IMG/VR virus record: IMGVR_UViG_3300020204_000350
Span: 1 to 24,809 of that record
DNA: 24,809 nucleotides
Reading direction: 5' to 3' (one strand)
Source: a virus
Below the pieces are notes generated by a model that saw only the letters and a program-made list of their open reading frames with translations, ran no database searches and had not been told where the DNA came from. Both the position numbers and the translations under genes were made by a program. Numbering within the stretch: the first letter of the stretch is position 1; the number at the start of each line of letters is the position of its first letter. Below, one piece after another: positions 16,001 to 23,454 of this stretch.

Positions 16001-17146
16001 AATATTTTGTTTGGTATTCAATCTGGAATTCAAATGTCAATGATGGAACAATTCAGCATCAGTAGATTAATTGAAGAAAGAGAAGCGGGCAAAGCATTAA
16101 GAGCAGAAAAGAAAAAGGCATTGGATGATGAAGAAAGTGACTTGGAAAAATCATTGGCAGACAGGTCAATTACATTTGAACAATACCAAGCAAAGATTGC
16201 AGAGATTCAGCAGAAAAGAATTGACGCAGGATTAGAGCAGGAAAAACTTGGAGACCAATTGTTGAAGGATTTGAAACTTGCAGGTGACAAAGCAATATCA
16301 CAAATCCTAACAGACCAAGGAAATAAATTTACGGCACAGGCACAGGAAAGACAACAAAAGCAAGTTGCTTTGGATGCAAAAAGAAATGATGCACAAAGGG
16401 AACTTGCAAAATTAGCAGGGCAAGAAGGAACACAAGCATTCATTGATGCACAACAAAAGTTGGAGAAAGCACAATCGGATGCAGCAAAAAATGATGAAGA
16501 TGTGTATGGATTCAGGACATCAATTCTTGAAGACTTTGCAGGAAAAGCTGCAATGCAATTTGCAGCATTAGCTGCATCAGGAAAAGCAACATTGGCAGAC
16601 TTTGGAAAAGTCACAGTGCAATTAGCATTTGAAGCATTGCAGAAAATGATCCCTATTTTTATTGCAAGAATTGCAGGGGAAGAATTCGCAAAAGGAATTG
16701 GCGGTATTGCAACAACAGCAATATTGACTGCTGCATTGTATGGATTATTCGCAGCCGCACAATCATCAGCCGGATTCAAAGATGGTGTTGTTGCATTGGA
16801 TGGTGATGGAACAGAAACATCGGATTCAATTCCTGCATGGCTATCAAAAGGTGAATCAGTTATTACGGCACGTGCCACTAAAAACAATATAGATGAATTG
16901 AAGTGGATGAATGAAACAGGATTGCCAATTAGGGAATTCTATCGAATGCAAATGAGTCACACATCGGTAAGTGAAGACGGACAATTGATTCATGAGATCA
17001 GGCAATTGCGAAAAACAACGGAAGGTTTGGGCGTGCAAATCAATCGTAATACCAATGTTGCCGTTCATGGAACTTTGCAAGCAGATGGAACATCAATCAC
17101 TGCAATGATTGAATCTAATCGCAAAAGAAACCAAAGGAGATTTTGA
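13016..17146 (+). CDS. Tape measure protein
   Basis: 1376 residues, the largest gene of the window. It sets tail length and is injected with the DNA. N-terminal region (about 60-290) is the TP901/PhageMin-type tape measure domain, with FEKALQSVSAVTG, ALRNVIGKLI and Ala/Gly-rich helices. Hydrophobic stretches lie at about 385-415 and 445-467 (poly-Ala then VVGIVAIAD). Long Gln/Lys/Glu-rich coiled-coil segments cover about 480-600, 690-830 and 840-1170. A second hydrophobic zone lies at about 1180-1250, followed by GFKDGVVALDGDG and SIPAWLSKGESVITARAT, the usual C-terminal tape-measure signature. AAAGGA precedes the ATG. At roughly 1.5 angstrom per residue the tail would be near 200 nm, a rule-of-thumb estimate. 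No peptidoglycan hydrolase domain was recognised. Confidence 0.93.
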   Translation: MANDVTMKVGVDTKEAEEGFQEIVQEAAKAATQAESKFSDAFKGSFAGNFAADFAADVKGNLLQAAQYAIDAGSNFEKALQSVSAVTGVTGEGLDDLGTRAQDLALQFGGSATTQLEAFQTVLSKFGPDLAKTPEALGTVAESVNVLGKAAGLDAKQSVDALSNAMLQFGVDASDPAKLAQESGRFINVLAASAKVGAAEIPQVSEAILQAGVAAKGAGLSFEETNAAIQGLAIGGKVGSEAGIALRNVIGKLIDGGGEQKKVLESVGLSYKQLGTALTTAQEDGGGLASALEMLKGGLDKIKDPAEKAAAAGKLFGAENASAAGILLDQVDNIKLFTEGVTGTNEATVQAAINQDTLASRFSKVKAAIEVGLIKAFQALTPIVKFVFDNFSTIAVVLSPIAIGLAAAGIAAFTSSAGFQAFSLSTFLANSAVVTFTASLLANPIFLIAAAAAAAVVGIVAIADAMNVSAEETISNAEAQQKNIETQQQMNKEMQQGEIQTQSLVNEFQSLAGKSKLTAEEQKRLQEIQSKLEEKYPKLIDATKSYKENLNGVTEVGKSSTKQLEKLRDQSAELQKEFNRAAREVIRGKRELALGDLYSSTTTLLGGATALTNEVEKFKIAVYKAGTAGEIDAATLALIRTANKLGAAGFGGEEKQQQFVAGIRNASVQAAQYLDFYKKKNVETSEVIKKLDKDENDNDANTLKKKSTNKNKQLAAIEDLINAEKLLQKNNDTSAKQEAVEQGLTDVSIAKKKELLESEKQRLELLLSTQRQQVTYFGETTNNLNAIAQIEKTADGKIISRIKGTDQEREKAAKFYTDLQERIATVGLQLNKISATETAEGFKAEYERLKREADDLKKAVPETLSTKFAFTVTDAEFNTQVEALKTKLQTTYDELNAIAISADEKQKADIQKLLEDNLKQRELIETQAADIIERVAIERQTDGNKRRLDLALFDLRVKFEAEQKENQGNYTKLDELETAYLLERERLNQEYNRQNNILFGIQSGIQMSMMEQFSISRLIEEREAGKALRAEKKKALDDEESDLEKSLADRSITFEQYQAKIAEIQQKRIDAGLEQEKLGDQLLKDLKLAGDKAISQILTDQGNKFTAQAQERQQKQVALDAKRNDAQRELAKLAGQEGTQAFIDAQQKLEKAQSDAAKNDEDVYGFRTSILEDFAGKAAMQFAALAASGKATLADFGKVTVQLAFEALQKMIPIFIARIAGEEFAKGIGGIATTAILTAALYGLFAAAQSSAGFKDGVVALDGDGTETSDSIPAWLSKGESVITARATKNNIDELKWMNETGLPIREFYRMQMSHTSVSEDGQLIHEIRQLRKTTEGLGVQINRNTNVAVHGTLQADGTSITAMIESNRKRNQRRF

Positions 17147-17628
17147 TGTCAAGATTTTGGGTGAAATTTGAAGGTTGTGATGTTGATACATTTAGCGTAG
17201 GCAATGCAACATATACTGCAATTCAGATTCCAATTTTTGGAATGTTCCCATCATTTGATATTGAATCTGATTCTGATGTTTCAATGCAGGGTAGGGAAAT
17301 AGCACAGAGAAGGATTCGCAGGGCTTTAGAGGTTGTATGCTTTCCGAATTCAACATGGATTGACAATCCACCAACATATTTGAATACTGATTCAATCATG
17401 TTTCTTTTGGATACTGTATTGCAAAGAAAATTTGTTCGCATCAATGCACCTGATGCTCCAAAAGTTTTGCCTGATAGGTATCGTGATTCGACAAACTTTC
17501 CAAGGACTGCCGGATTGATTCCGTTTGTTTTTGTTCGATGTGAAATATCAAATGAAAAACAATGGACATCAGGAAATGAAAAATTGATATTAACTTGCTA
17601 TTCACGCGATTTGGCTGCAAGGGTTTAA
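17146..17628 (+). CDS. Tail protein following the tape measure (distal-tail position)
   Basis: 160 residues from ATG 17146, which shares one base with the tape measure stop (TGATG) and is preceded by a strong AAAGGAG. The protein is mixed beta/alpha: SRFWVKFEGCDVDTF at the N terminus, a helix with GREIAQRRIRRALEVV, and a final strand-rich part ending TCYSRDLAARV. The position directly after the tape measure is that of distal tail (Dit-like) proteins in many siphoviruses, but no Dit motif is recognised. The role is inferred only from order. Confidence 0.6.
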   Translation: MSRFWVKFEGCDVDTFSVGNATYTAIQIPIFGMFPSFDIESDSDVSMQGREIAQRRIRRALEVVCFPNSTWIDNPPTYLNTDSIMFLLDTVLQRKFVRINAPDAPKVLPDRYRDSTNFPRTAGLIPFVFVRCEISNEKQWTSGNEKLILTCYSRDLAARV

Positions 17629-17629
17629 C

Positions 17630-19450
17630 ATGCCATATAATAGATTCTATTCTGAATTCACAGATGAACAGGGATGGCAATATACATTGTATATTTTGCC
17701 ATCAAATGCCAATGCAGCAGTGAGCCAAGCAAATCTTTCAACATTGACAGACTTCACATTAGTGGAATTGCCTGATGATTTTCTGATGAAAGACATAAAG
17801 ATTGAAACAGAGCTTGGTGAGATTCCTGCCGGATTAGTTTCACAGGTCATGTCAATCAATGTCAACATTGCAGCATTGCAGGGCACAAATTCATTTGATG
17901 AATTGCGTGAATGCTTATTGCGTGGAACAGTAGCAACGGGTGTTGCATACCAATCCAATGGCACAATGCAACCACAGGGCACTGCATCAATTCAATTTGA
18001 TAGATTTAATACATTTATTTTGATGGTCAATGATGGCAGTGGTGCAAGACCAATTTTCATTGGATGCCAAAAGTTTTCAGCAGAGAATGAATTGACAATC
18101 ACTAAATTGTCTGATGTCTGCATGATGAAAATTGAATGCTTTGACGTTTTGCGTTCCATGACAGAACAAATCCAAGCTATTCACTGGGCAGAATATATGT
18201 TGTTTCAAGATCCATATTCAATAGATTACGGGAATTCGTATAGTGCTAATTGCAATGCGAGATATGACAAGATACAAATAGGGACGGCATTCTATACTTC
18301 GCCTGATGCATTAAGTGGGAATGCTGCATATGATTTTGCAATTGATAAATTTAATTTTACTGTCAACACTTTTGAAAATTTGAAAGCACAAATTGATACA
18401 ATGTTGACATCAGTCATGAGATCAATCACATGGAATGTTTCATCAGTTGCAACAGTGCCGATTCTATTTGCAAAGGCATGGACTTTTTATCAGCAAAGGC
18501 TGTATGCTGATGATACTTATGGAATGCAAATTACAAAACCTGCTTTTGTCAATGAGATTATTCAATGGCAAGCTGATGGAACGGGAAGGCGTTTGGGTGG
18601 TGCTATTTATGACAATACTGCATTTGGAAAATTCAATAATTTCTACGAAGTATTCACGGCACTTGTTGAAAATTCTCTTGAAATTTATAGGTTAAATTTG
18701 TCATATTCATCAGTCAATGGATTCTTTGGAATTGCATATACGTCTGATTTCATTAGACCATTGACAGGTTCGGGAATCACATTTAATTCACAGAACATCT
18801 ATTCAGATATTAAATTCAAATTATTTCAAGAAACTGTCAAATCAGCTGAATCATCAGTCAGCACTTTGCAAGGTGAAAAGGACACTAAGACATTTCCATA
18901 TCAAGAAGGCACATCATCAGACAATGGCAAAGATGTGGAATTAATTTTCCATAATTTACCAAGTGCAACAAATAGAAAAATGTCAAGTAGATATGACTCA
19001 GCGGGATCAGTGATACATGAAAGAAACGCAATCAATGCAGGAACTATTCTATTCAACAATTCAGGGTCGATTGAAAAAGTTGATACTGAATGCAGATTCA
19101 AGTATTCAAATACAGATGCAATACAATTGACATATCCAATTTATCAAGTTGATGGTGAAGTCAATACACAAATGATAATTGAACAGCAGAATGCAGGATT
19201 GCCATTGACAATTGCAAAAGGTATTGTAAAATCATTAGGTGATGCAAAGCAATGTGTTGTTGAATTCAAAGCAAAGCATACATTGGTTGGATTTGAAGAT
19301 GTTGGAACAAATTGCACAATAAATTTGAATGACTTGAATCCGCTTATCACAAAAATATACAATGCTAATACAGGAACAGGGGTCATCACGCAACATAAAC
19401 TTGATGTCTATTCAGGAACATGTGACATATCAGTCAGGATGTATGGATGA
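17630..19450 (+). CDS. Tail tip / baseplate protein, putative
   Basis: 606 residues with no recognised catalytic motif, signal peptide or membrane segment. The N-terminal 180 or so residues are strand-rich (QGWQYTLYILP, PIFIGCQKFSAENELTITKL). The middle is mixed, with WAEYMLFQDPYSIDYG. The C-terminal part again alternates short strands and ends CDISVRMYG. It starts one base after the previous stop and overlaps the next gene by four bases (ATGA). Length and place fit a Tal- or hub-like protein that closes the tail tip, but the evidence is context only. Confidence 0.6.
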   Translation: MPYNRFYSEFTDEQGWQYTLYILPSNANAAVSQANLSTLTDFTLVELPDDFLMKDIKIETELGEIPAGLVSQVMSINVNIAALQGTNSFDELRECLLRGTVATGVAYQSNGTMQPQGTASIQFDRFNTFILMVNDGSGARPIFIGCQKFSAENELTITKLSDVCMMKIECFDVLRSMTEQIQAIHWAEYMLFQDPYSIDYGNSYSANCNARYDKIQIGTAFYTSPDALSGNAAYDFAIDKFNFTVNTFENLKAQIDTMLTSVMRSITWNVSSVATVPILFAKAWTFYQQRLYADDTYGMQITKPAFVNEIIQWQADGTGRRLGGAIYDNTAFGKFNNFYEVFTALVENSLEIYRLNLSYSSVNGFFGIAYTSDFIRPLTGSGITFNSQNIYSDIKFKLFQETVKSAESSVSTLQGEKDTKTFPYQEGTSSDNGKDVELIFHNLPSATNRKMSSRYDSAGSVIHERNAINAGTILFNNSGSIEKVDTECRFKYSNTDAIQLTYPIYQVDGEVNTQMIIEQQNAGLPLTIAKGIVKSLGDAKQCVVEFKAKHTLVGFEDVGTNCTINLNDLNPLITKIYNANTGTGVITQHKLDVYSGTCDISVRMYG

Positions 19451-20184
19451 AATACAATGAACCATTAAGACCAAAAGGAATCGGCAGAAAGCAATTGGCA
19501 TTTCCTGCTTCTTCAAATATCAGTGAATTGACAAATGCTGAATTGGAATTCCAAGATCAAGTTGCTGATTCAACACAGGGATTGATTGATGGGAAAATGG
19601 CAAATGCAATTGGCATTGCAAGATCAAGTGCAATTTCAGCTGCATCAGAAGCTCATAAGAGATCACAGAATTATCCATTTGGTATGTTTGGCATCACTGA
19701 CTTTGCATTGAACGGAACAGCATCATTGGCAACCAATACAGGCATTGCATTCCGGACAGTCAATATCATCAATTCCAATTTCTTCTATGATGCACGCGAC
19801 CGCTTTGTCTATGTCAATGAAGCCGGATGGTATCTTGTCAATGTCTTTTTTTATTCAACAGCAGTGCAGGGGACACAAGACTATGCATTGTCAGTCACTA
19901 CAAATGTCAGCAGTGCCGCATATACTGAATCTTATTCATACTATATTGACGTATTGAATACCAATAAGCATGTTTCATTGAAAGCAACCACAGTCATCAA
20001 TTTGCCAAATCAAGTTGAAGCGGTAAATCGTGCCGGAAGCAGGTATGGATTCAGAATCAACATTCATGGCACAATGGGTTTTGCATCCTTTACATATGCA
20101 AACACAACATGCACATTGAATGTTGTCAAATTAGCAGACTTATTTGAAGCGCAAAGACTGTACTCTATCACTCCATCGAATTAA
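19447..20184 (+). CDS. Putative tail fibre / receptor-binding protein
   Basis: 245 residues. The first 75 or so are charged and helical, suitable for trimerisation and attachment (NAELEFQDQVADSTQG, ISAASEAHKRSQN). The rest is strand-rich: RDRFVYVNEAGWYLVNVFF resembles the V-x-E/A-G-x-Y-x-V-x-V strand pair of C1q/TNF-like jelly rolls used by many phage fibres, followed by regular beta segments up to VVKLADLFEAQRLYSI. Its place after the tail tip genes supports a receptor-binding role. The fold is a guess from the strand pattern; no receptor can be predicted. Confidence 0.55.
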   Translation: MKYNEPLRPKGIGRKQLAFPASSNISELTNAELEFQDQVADSTQGLIDGKMANAIGIARSSAISAASEAHKRSQNYPFGMFGITDFALNGTASLATNTGIAFRTVNIINSNFFYDARDRFVYVNEAGWYLVNVFFYSTAVQGTQDYALSVTTNVSSAAYTESYSYYIDVLNTNKHVSLKATTVINLPNQVEAVNRAGSRYGFRINIHGTMGFASFTYANTTCTLNVVKLADLFEAQRLYSITPSN

Positions 20185-20193
20185 GGAATCATC

Positions 20194-20691
20194 ATGCCTA
20201 TTTTTTATTCAGGACAAACAGGTGAATCAAAAATTGTTTCATTGTTTGATTTTGGCACACTCGACACGGTTGCATATGCAACAAACGATATATTGACATC
20301 AGCAGCAATTGCAATTCCAAATGCATCACGCTTTGCAGGTGACACGGGAAGGCTTATTCGTATCAATTTGGCTGAATCTACATCAGGAACTTTGCAGAAA
20401 CCATCATTGCGATTGTGGTTGTTTGGTGGTGTCATCACACCTGCATCACGCAATTCACCACAGGCATTTACAAAAGCACAATTTGATGTTGCCATTGGAT
20501 ATGTTGAAGTGGCAAATGCCAATTGGATCACAGGTGCATCCACTGCTGCATTCATTCAAGCAGAAGTCAATATCCCTTATGGATTGCAAGCAACATCAAC
20601 ATCAATTTACATTGTGCCGGAAGTTAGGGCTGCATACACATTCCATAGCACAGCCAAAATCACAGGCACTGCAATTATGCATATTGATTAA
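20194..20691 (+). CDS. Beta-rich structural accessory protein
   Basis: 165 residues, strand-rich throughout (RLIRINLAESTSG, SLRLWLFGG, FDVAIGYVEVANANW, STSIYIVPEVRAAYTF) and without charged helices, as in small virion decoration or tail accessory domains. The ATG follows AAGGAATCATC. A similar leader, AAGGTTCATC, precedes the next gene, and the two may be a coupled pair. No enzymatic motif is present. It could be an adhesion or decoration domain, possibly a partner of the preceding fibre candidate. Confidence 0.5.
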   Translation: MPIFYSGQTGESKIVSLFDFGTLDTVAYATNDILTSAAIAIPNASRFAGDTGRLIRINLAESTSGTLQKPSLRLWLFGGVITPASRNSPQAFTKAQFDVAIGYVEVANANWITGASTAAFIQAEVNIPYGLQATSTSIYIVPEVRAAYTFHSTAKITGTAIMHID

Positions 20692-20699
20692 GGTTCATC

Positions 20700-20888
20700 A
20701 TGCCAATAACAATCACAGATGTTAATTCAGGAACAACATCAATCATCAATAAACAGGATGTCAATGCCATATATGAGCTTGACATATATCGGCAAATAGT
20801 GATGAATGATGCACAAATATTTGATGTCACGGAATCCTATGCACATTTGACACAGGAAGTTGGTGGTGGTGGCGGTGCTCCACCATAA
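20700..20888 (+). CDS. Small protein with poly-glycine C-terminal tail
   Basis: 62 residues. A Thr/Ile-rich start (MPITITDVNSGTTSIINKQ) is followed by a helical YELDIYRQIVMND and a tail of five glycines then APP. Last gene of the late operon: a strong terminator follows 28 bases after its stop. AAGGTTCATC precedes the ATG. Function unknown. The flexible tail recalls short linkers on structural accessory proteins. Spacing and the leader shared with the preceding gene support a real gene. Confidence 0.6.
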   Translation: MPITITDVNSGTTSIINKQDVNAIYELDIYRQIVMNDAQIFDVTESYAHLTQEVGGGGGAPP

Positions 20889-20916
20889 TGAAATAAATTA
20901 AAATTTTTTTTTGATG

Positions 20917-20952
20917 GCTAACTTATTCAAATTCAATGAGTTAGCTTTTTTT
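20917..20952 (+). terminator. Strong intrinsic terminator closing the late operon
   Basis: An 11-bp stem (left arm 20917-20927, right arm 20935-20945, with one G-T pair) closes a 7-base loop (CAAATTC) and runs directly into seven T residues. It lies 28 bases after the last structural gene and separates the late block from the right-hand block. A further A/T tract precedes the stem. Confidence 0.9.
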
Positions 20953-20975
20953 ATTTGAAGGCACTAAAAAAAATA

Positions 20976-21007
20976 TTTGGTAGTGGTTCGCATATACCTT
21001 ATATTGC
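20976..21007 (+). promoter_or_regulatory. Possible promoter of the right-hand block
   Basis: Downstream of the terminator, TTTG (20976-20979) and TATATTGC (21000-21007) lie 20 bases apart, loosely resembling the -33 and -7 boxes of Bacteroidota promoters (TTTG and TAnnTTTG). The -7 match is imperfect, and the host is unproven, so this is a weak call. A promoter somewhere between the terminator and 21051 is nevertheless expected. I see no coding gene in 20889-21050; a TTG-initiated extension of the next frame into this stretch looks non-coding. Confidence 0.3.
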
Positions 21008-21050
21008 ATTTGTAATTGAAACATACACAATAATTTTTTGGAGCAGAGAC

Positions 21051-21257
21051 ATGAAAAAAAGAGTGAACAAAACAAAAACAACAGTTTTGCGAACAAGCAA
21101 AGAGGATGGTACAACTGAAGTAGTTTTGTTAGAATATGCCGTTGATAAATTGCAAGGTTTTTGGCGACCTGAATCAATCGTGCCGATGTTACTTGACGGG
21201 CAGATTTTGTGGAACTTTTTTTACACTTACCAAATACAAACAGGAGCAGAAAGATGA
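21051..21257 (+). CDS. Small hypothetical protein, first gene of the right-hand block
   Basis: 68 residues, N terminus rich in Lys/Arg (MKKRVNKTKTTVLRTSK), then an acidic stretch and a hydrophobic aromatic C terminus (ILWNFFYTYQI). ATG 21051 is chosen because GGAGCA lies five bases upstream (21040-21045), the spacing seen at other genes of this block. The longer TTG start at 20955 would begin just after the terminator. Its stop overlaps the next start (ATGA). No family recognised. Codon choice differs from the structural genes. Confidence 0.6.
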   Translation: MKKRVNKTKTTVLRTSKEDGTTEVVLLEYAVDKLQGFWRPESIVPMLLDGQILWNFFYTYQIQTGAER

Positions 21258-21460
21258 GAACAGTAGAAAAAAAGAAAGGTGGCGAACTTTACAACAGTTT
21301 GCTGAAGCATTGCAAAAAGCAATACAAGGATATAGAAACAATACAAAAAGCGTATGCCGAAGATGGTAAGATATTTGGAATTGACTATATCGACAAAAAT
21401 GGTATGAGCTGCATTTCTTCAGGAACAGCATACGCGGACAAAGTAATTATTTTTATTTAA
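21254..21460 (+). CDS. Small hypothetical protein
   Basis: 68 residues, starting MRTVEKKKGGELYNSLLKH and ending SCISSGTAYADKVIIFI. The N-terminal half is a basic helix, the second half strand-like with DGKIFGIDYIDKNG. The start is fixed by AGGAGCA at 21242-21248, five bases upstream, and by the ATGA overlap with the previous gene. No family recognised. Size, charge and place are those of early accessory proteins, which often target host functions; that is only a general inference. Confidence 0.6.
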   Translation: MRTVEKKKGGELYNSLLKHCKKQYKDIETIQKAYAEDGKIFGIDYIDKNGMSCISSGTAYADKVIIFI

Positions 21461-21475
21461 GTAACAAAAAGGGGG

Positions 21476-21504
21476 GTGCGCATCCATAACGCACAACATT
21501 TTTT
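21476..21504 (+). terminator. Short hairpin with T-run, weak terminator candidate
   Basis: GTGCG (21476-21480) and CGCAC (21490-21494) form a 5-bp stem with a 9-base loop, followed after four bases by six T residues. A run of six G precedes it. The stem is short and the T-run is not adjacent, so it could instead be a leader structure in front of the gene at 21517. Confidence 0.3.
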
Positions 21505-21516
21505 GGGAGCAAAGAC

Positions 21517-21828
21517 ATGATAACGAAAGAGAAAAAACAATACGCATCAGGAGTTGAATGGGAATATTTTGGGTATGATTATGAGTTGGTTCTTCGTTCA
21601 ATAAAAAAGAACTATCCTGAAATAATCACCATGATGCAAAATACCTTGGATGGCGAAATTCATTTTCAACCTATATTTTCTGATACTGTTGTAAAGTCAA
21701 AATACAATGTTTCTGATGATACCTTTGAAATACTGATAGGCAAAAAACAAAAAAATATGAGTCCAACAGTTTCGGCGTCAACATGGTATGTATATTATCA
21801 AAGAATTAACAAAACAAAAGGAGCATAA
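21517..21828 (+). CDS. Hypothetical protein
   Basis: 103 residues, starting MITKEKKQYASGVEWEYFG. It looks like a compact mixed alpha/beta protein, with YDYELVLRSIKKNYPEI as a helix and DTFEILIGKK as a strand, and a basic C terminus (YYQRINKTKGA). GGAGCA lies at 21506-21511, five bases before ATG. The leader (21492-21520) is nearly identical to that of the gene at 21051. ATA is frequent among its Ile codons, unlike the structural genes. No family recognised. Confidence 0.65.
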   Translation: MITKEKKQYASGVEWEYFGYDYELVLRSIKKNYPEIITMMQNTLDGEIHFQPIFSDTVVKSKYNVSDDTFEILIGKKQKNMSPTVSASTWYVYYQRINKTKGA

Positions 21829-21831
21829 GCC

Positions 21832-22179
21832 ATGACAACGGAACAAAGAATTGAATCATTGACACTTTCAAAAAGGTGCATTGAAAGATTGATGAAAAAA
21901 TTTGTGGTTGATGTTGATGAATATGCATCATCATATGATGAATGGTTGGATTCAACACGCGATGGCGTGCTGTATCATGGCAGGTGGATTCGAGCATCAA
22001 TTGCTATTAAGTATGCAATGCCGGATGAATACGAAAGAGAATTGGAAATCTATGCCAATGAAAAATTTTTGCAGGACAAAACATCATCCCCATCTTATTC
22101 TGAATTGGTTGATGAATGGATTGCAATTTATGATGAACTTAATACAATACAGGAGCAGGAACATGAACAAGCAATTTGA
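21832..22179 (+). CDS. Hypothetical acidic helical protein
   Basis: 115 residues, strongly acidic and mostly helical (MTTEQRIESLTLSKRCIERL, EYERELEIYANEKFLQ, SELVDEWIAIYDELNTIQEQ). AGGAGCA at 21819-21825 is six bases ahead of the ATG. It begins three bases after the preceding stop and overlaps the next gene by 17 bases. Codon use returns to the GCA/TTG/GAT-rich style of the late genes. No known domain. Acidic small proteins can act as DNA mimics, but nothing specific supports that here. Confidence 0.7.
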   Translation: MTTEQRIESLTLSKRCIERLMKKFVVDVDEYASSYDEWLDSTRDGVLYHGRWIRASIAIKYAMPDEYERELEIYANEKFLQDKTSSPSYSELVDEWIAIYDELNTIQEQEHEQAI

Positions 22180-22333
22180 AAACAAAGCAGAAGAGGCAGA
22201 ATATTGGAAAAAAAGATTTTCAAAATATCGTGCTGATGTTGAATTCTTTGTTGGTGGCACGATGCTTTTGTTCTGTATTATTTTGGTTGAATATATTATC
22301 AAGCATTATTTTGAGGTGCCTATTGTCAAGTAA
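22163..22333 (+). CDS. Small single-pass membrane protein
   Basis: 56 residues. A charged helix (NKQFENKAEEAEYWKKRFSKY) is followed by one hydrophobic segment at about 31-46 (GGTMLLFCIILVEYII) and a short tail. ATG 22163 follows AGGAGCA (22151-22157) by five bases, which settles the start: a longer frame that begins at 21902 is a shadow of the overlapping gene. It could be a superinfection exclusion or envelope protein; holins are usually longer or have more segments. Function unknown. Confidence 0.65.
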   Translation: MNKQFENKAEEAEYWKKRFSKYRADVEFFVGGTMLLFCIILVEYIIKHYFEVPIVK

Positions 22334-22565
22334 GAAATGGATGACAACATCAGAAGCAGCAGAAGAATTCGGAGTCAGTCAAAGGTATATCCAATTCCTT
22401 TGTCATGGCAGGCAAAGAAAAAAAGGCAAGCATATTTGGTTTGTTGCGCCTAAATTGCAGAAGATCAAATATCAAAAGTCAATCAAGAATAAGCAAATGG
22501 TTTTGATTGACAGGATGGAAATAGAAAAACTATTCACAAAGGAGCATGAAAATGCAGGTAACTAA
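22323..22565 (+). CDS. Excisionase-like helix-turn-helix DNA-binding protein
   Basis: 80 residues. WMTTSEAAEEFGVSQRYIQFLC is the first helix-turn-helix of MerR/excisionase-type (HTH_17) domains, and RQRKKGKHIWFV fits the following wing. The basic middle (KLQKIKYQKSIKNKQ) favours DNA binding. Two starts are possible: TTG 22323 with GAGGTG four bases upstream, chosen because residues before MTTSEAA usually belong to the domain, or ATG 22341 without a clear Shine-Dalgarno. It may regulate the right-hand block or act in recombination; no integrase is present in the window. Confidence 0.78.
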   Translation: MSSKKWMTTSEAAEEFGVSQRYIQFLCHGRQRKKGKHIWFVAPKLQKIKYQKSIKNKQMVLIDRMEIEKLFTKEHENAGN

Positions 22566-23454
22566 AAAAGACGAATCATTGAAACTTGAATCATTCACCA
22601 TCACAATCTATGGTGAACCCGGTGCTGGAAAAACAACGCTTGGCAATACAGCAAAGAATGCTATTGTTTTTGATTTTGACGAAGGTCACCAAAGGTCAAA
22701 ATTATCATCAGATGTTTTTGAAAGGGTATCATTCAAGGAAGTTGCAACGGAATCCAAATTGCGTGCATTGTTGACAGGATATGATACAATCGTGATTGAC
22801 ACAGCGGGTGCAATGATTGAATCCATCAAAGACTATTTGATTGAAACAAAGCCGAGATTGGAAACACAGAAGTTGCAAATGTATGGTGAGATCAAAACTG
22901 AGTTTACATCATTCCATAAATTCATCCGTTCGCTTGGAATCAATATTGTTTTCATCATGCACAGCAAAGAATCAATTGAAGGTGAGCAGAGAAGAGTCAA
23001 GCCATTGGCAGAAGGTTCTTCATATGACCAGATCATTGCGAAGTCTGATATGATTGGCTATTTGCACAAAGATGCAAAAGGACAAACAATCATTGATTTC
23101 AATGCATGTGATTGGAAGGTCGGAAAAAATAGTGCTGAATTGCAACCCTATGCAATTCCACACTACAATGATATGGGAATGCTCTTGCAACAAATCATTG
23201 ATGATACCAAAAAGGCATTCAATGAAAATAGAATATCACAGGCAAAGGCAATTGACACAATCAAAGCAACCATTAGGGAAGCTCACAATTGCCAAAGTGC
23301 TGATGAATTCAATTCATTCTTTGAATCACTTGGCAGCCGTGGATTTGGCAAAGGTGAAAAGACACAGGTATGGAATGCACTCCTGAATCATGCAATCAAT
23401 TCCGGATTGGAATTCGATGCATCCACAAAACAATTCAGAGGGCAAGTGGCATGA
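22552..23454 (+). CDS. Sak4-like RecA-fold ATPase (single-strand annealing recombinase family)
   Basis: 300 residues. Walker A GEPGAGKTTL (G21-L30, K27, T28) follows the opening strand FTITIY; Walker B is DTIVIDTAG (D83). The sensor-like strand IVFIMHSKE and the segment AKSDMIGYL are typical of the phage ATP-binding proteins grouped as Sak4, relatives of Rad51/RecA that promote annealing. The C-terminal part (about 215-300) is helical, with QSADEFNSFFESLG. Start 22552 is chosen over ATG 22546 because AGGAGCA at 22540-22546 then has the block's five-base spacing. It overlaps the HTH gene by 14 bases and the exonuclease gene by four (ATGA), which suggests joint action in phage recombination or replication. 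Confidence 0.85.
   Translation: MQVTKKDESLKLESFTITIYGEPGAGKTTLGNTAKNAIVFDFDEGHQRSKLSSDVFERVSFKEVATESKLRALLTGYDTIVIDTAGAMIESIKDYLIETKPRLETQKLQMYGEIKTEFTSFHKFIRSLGINIVFIMHSKESIEGEQRRVKPLAEGSSYDQIIAKSDMIGYLHKDAKGQTIIDFNACDWKVGKNSAELQPYAIPHYNDMGMLLQQIIDDTKKAFNENRISQAKAIDTIKATIREAHNCQSADEFNSFFESLGSRGFGKGEKTQVWNALLNHAINSGLEFDASTKQFRGQVA

Noticed and set aside
16207-16887. Minus-strand open frame of 226 codons
   Set aside because: Same shadow effect within the C-terminal part of the tape measure gene; no start signal and improbable composition.
20955-21050. TTG-initiated upstream extension of the gene at 21051
   Set aside because: It would start two bases after the terminator T-run and lacks a ribosome binding site, while ATG 21051 has GGAGCA at the block's usual spacing.
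21902-22333. 143-codon frame on the plus strand
   Set aside because: Its first two thirds lie within the better supported gene 21832-22179 and have biased His/Met composition. Only the last 56 codons, from ATG 22163 after AGGAGCA, look real.
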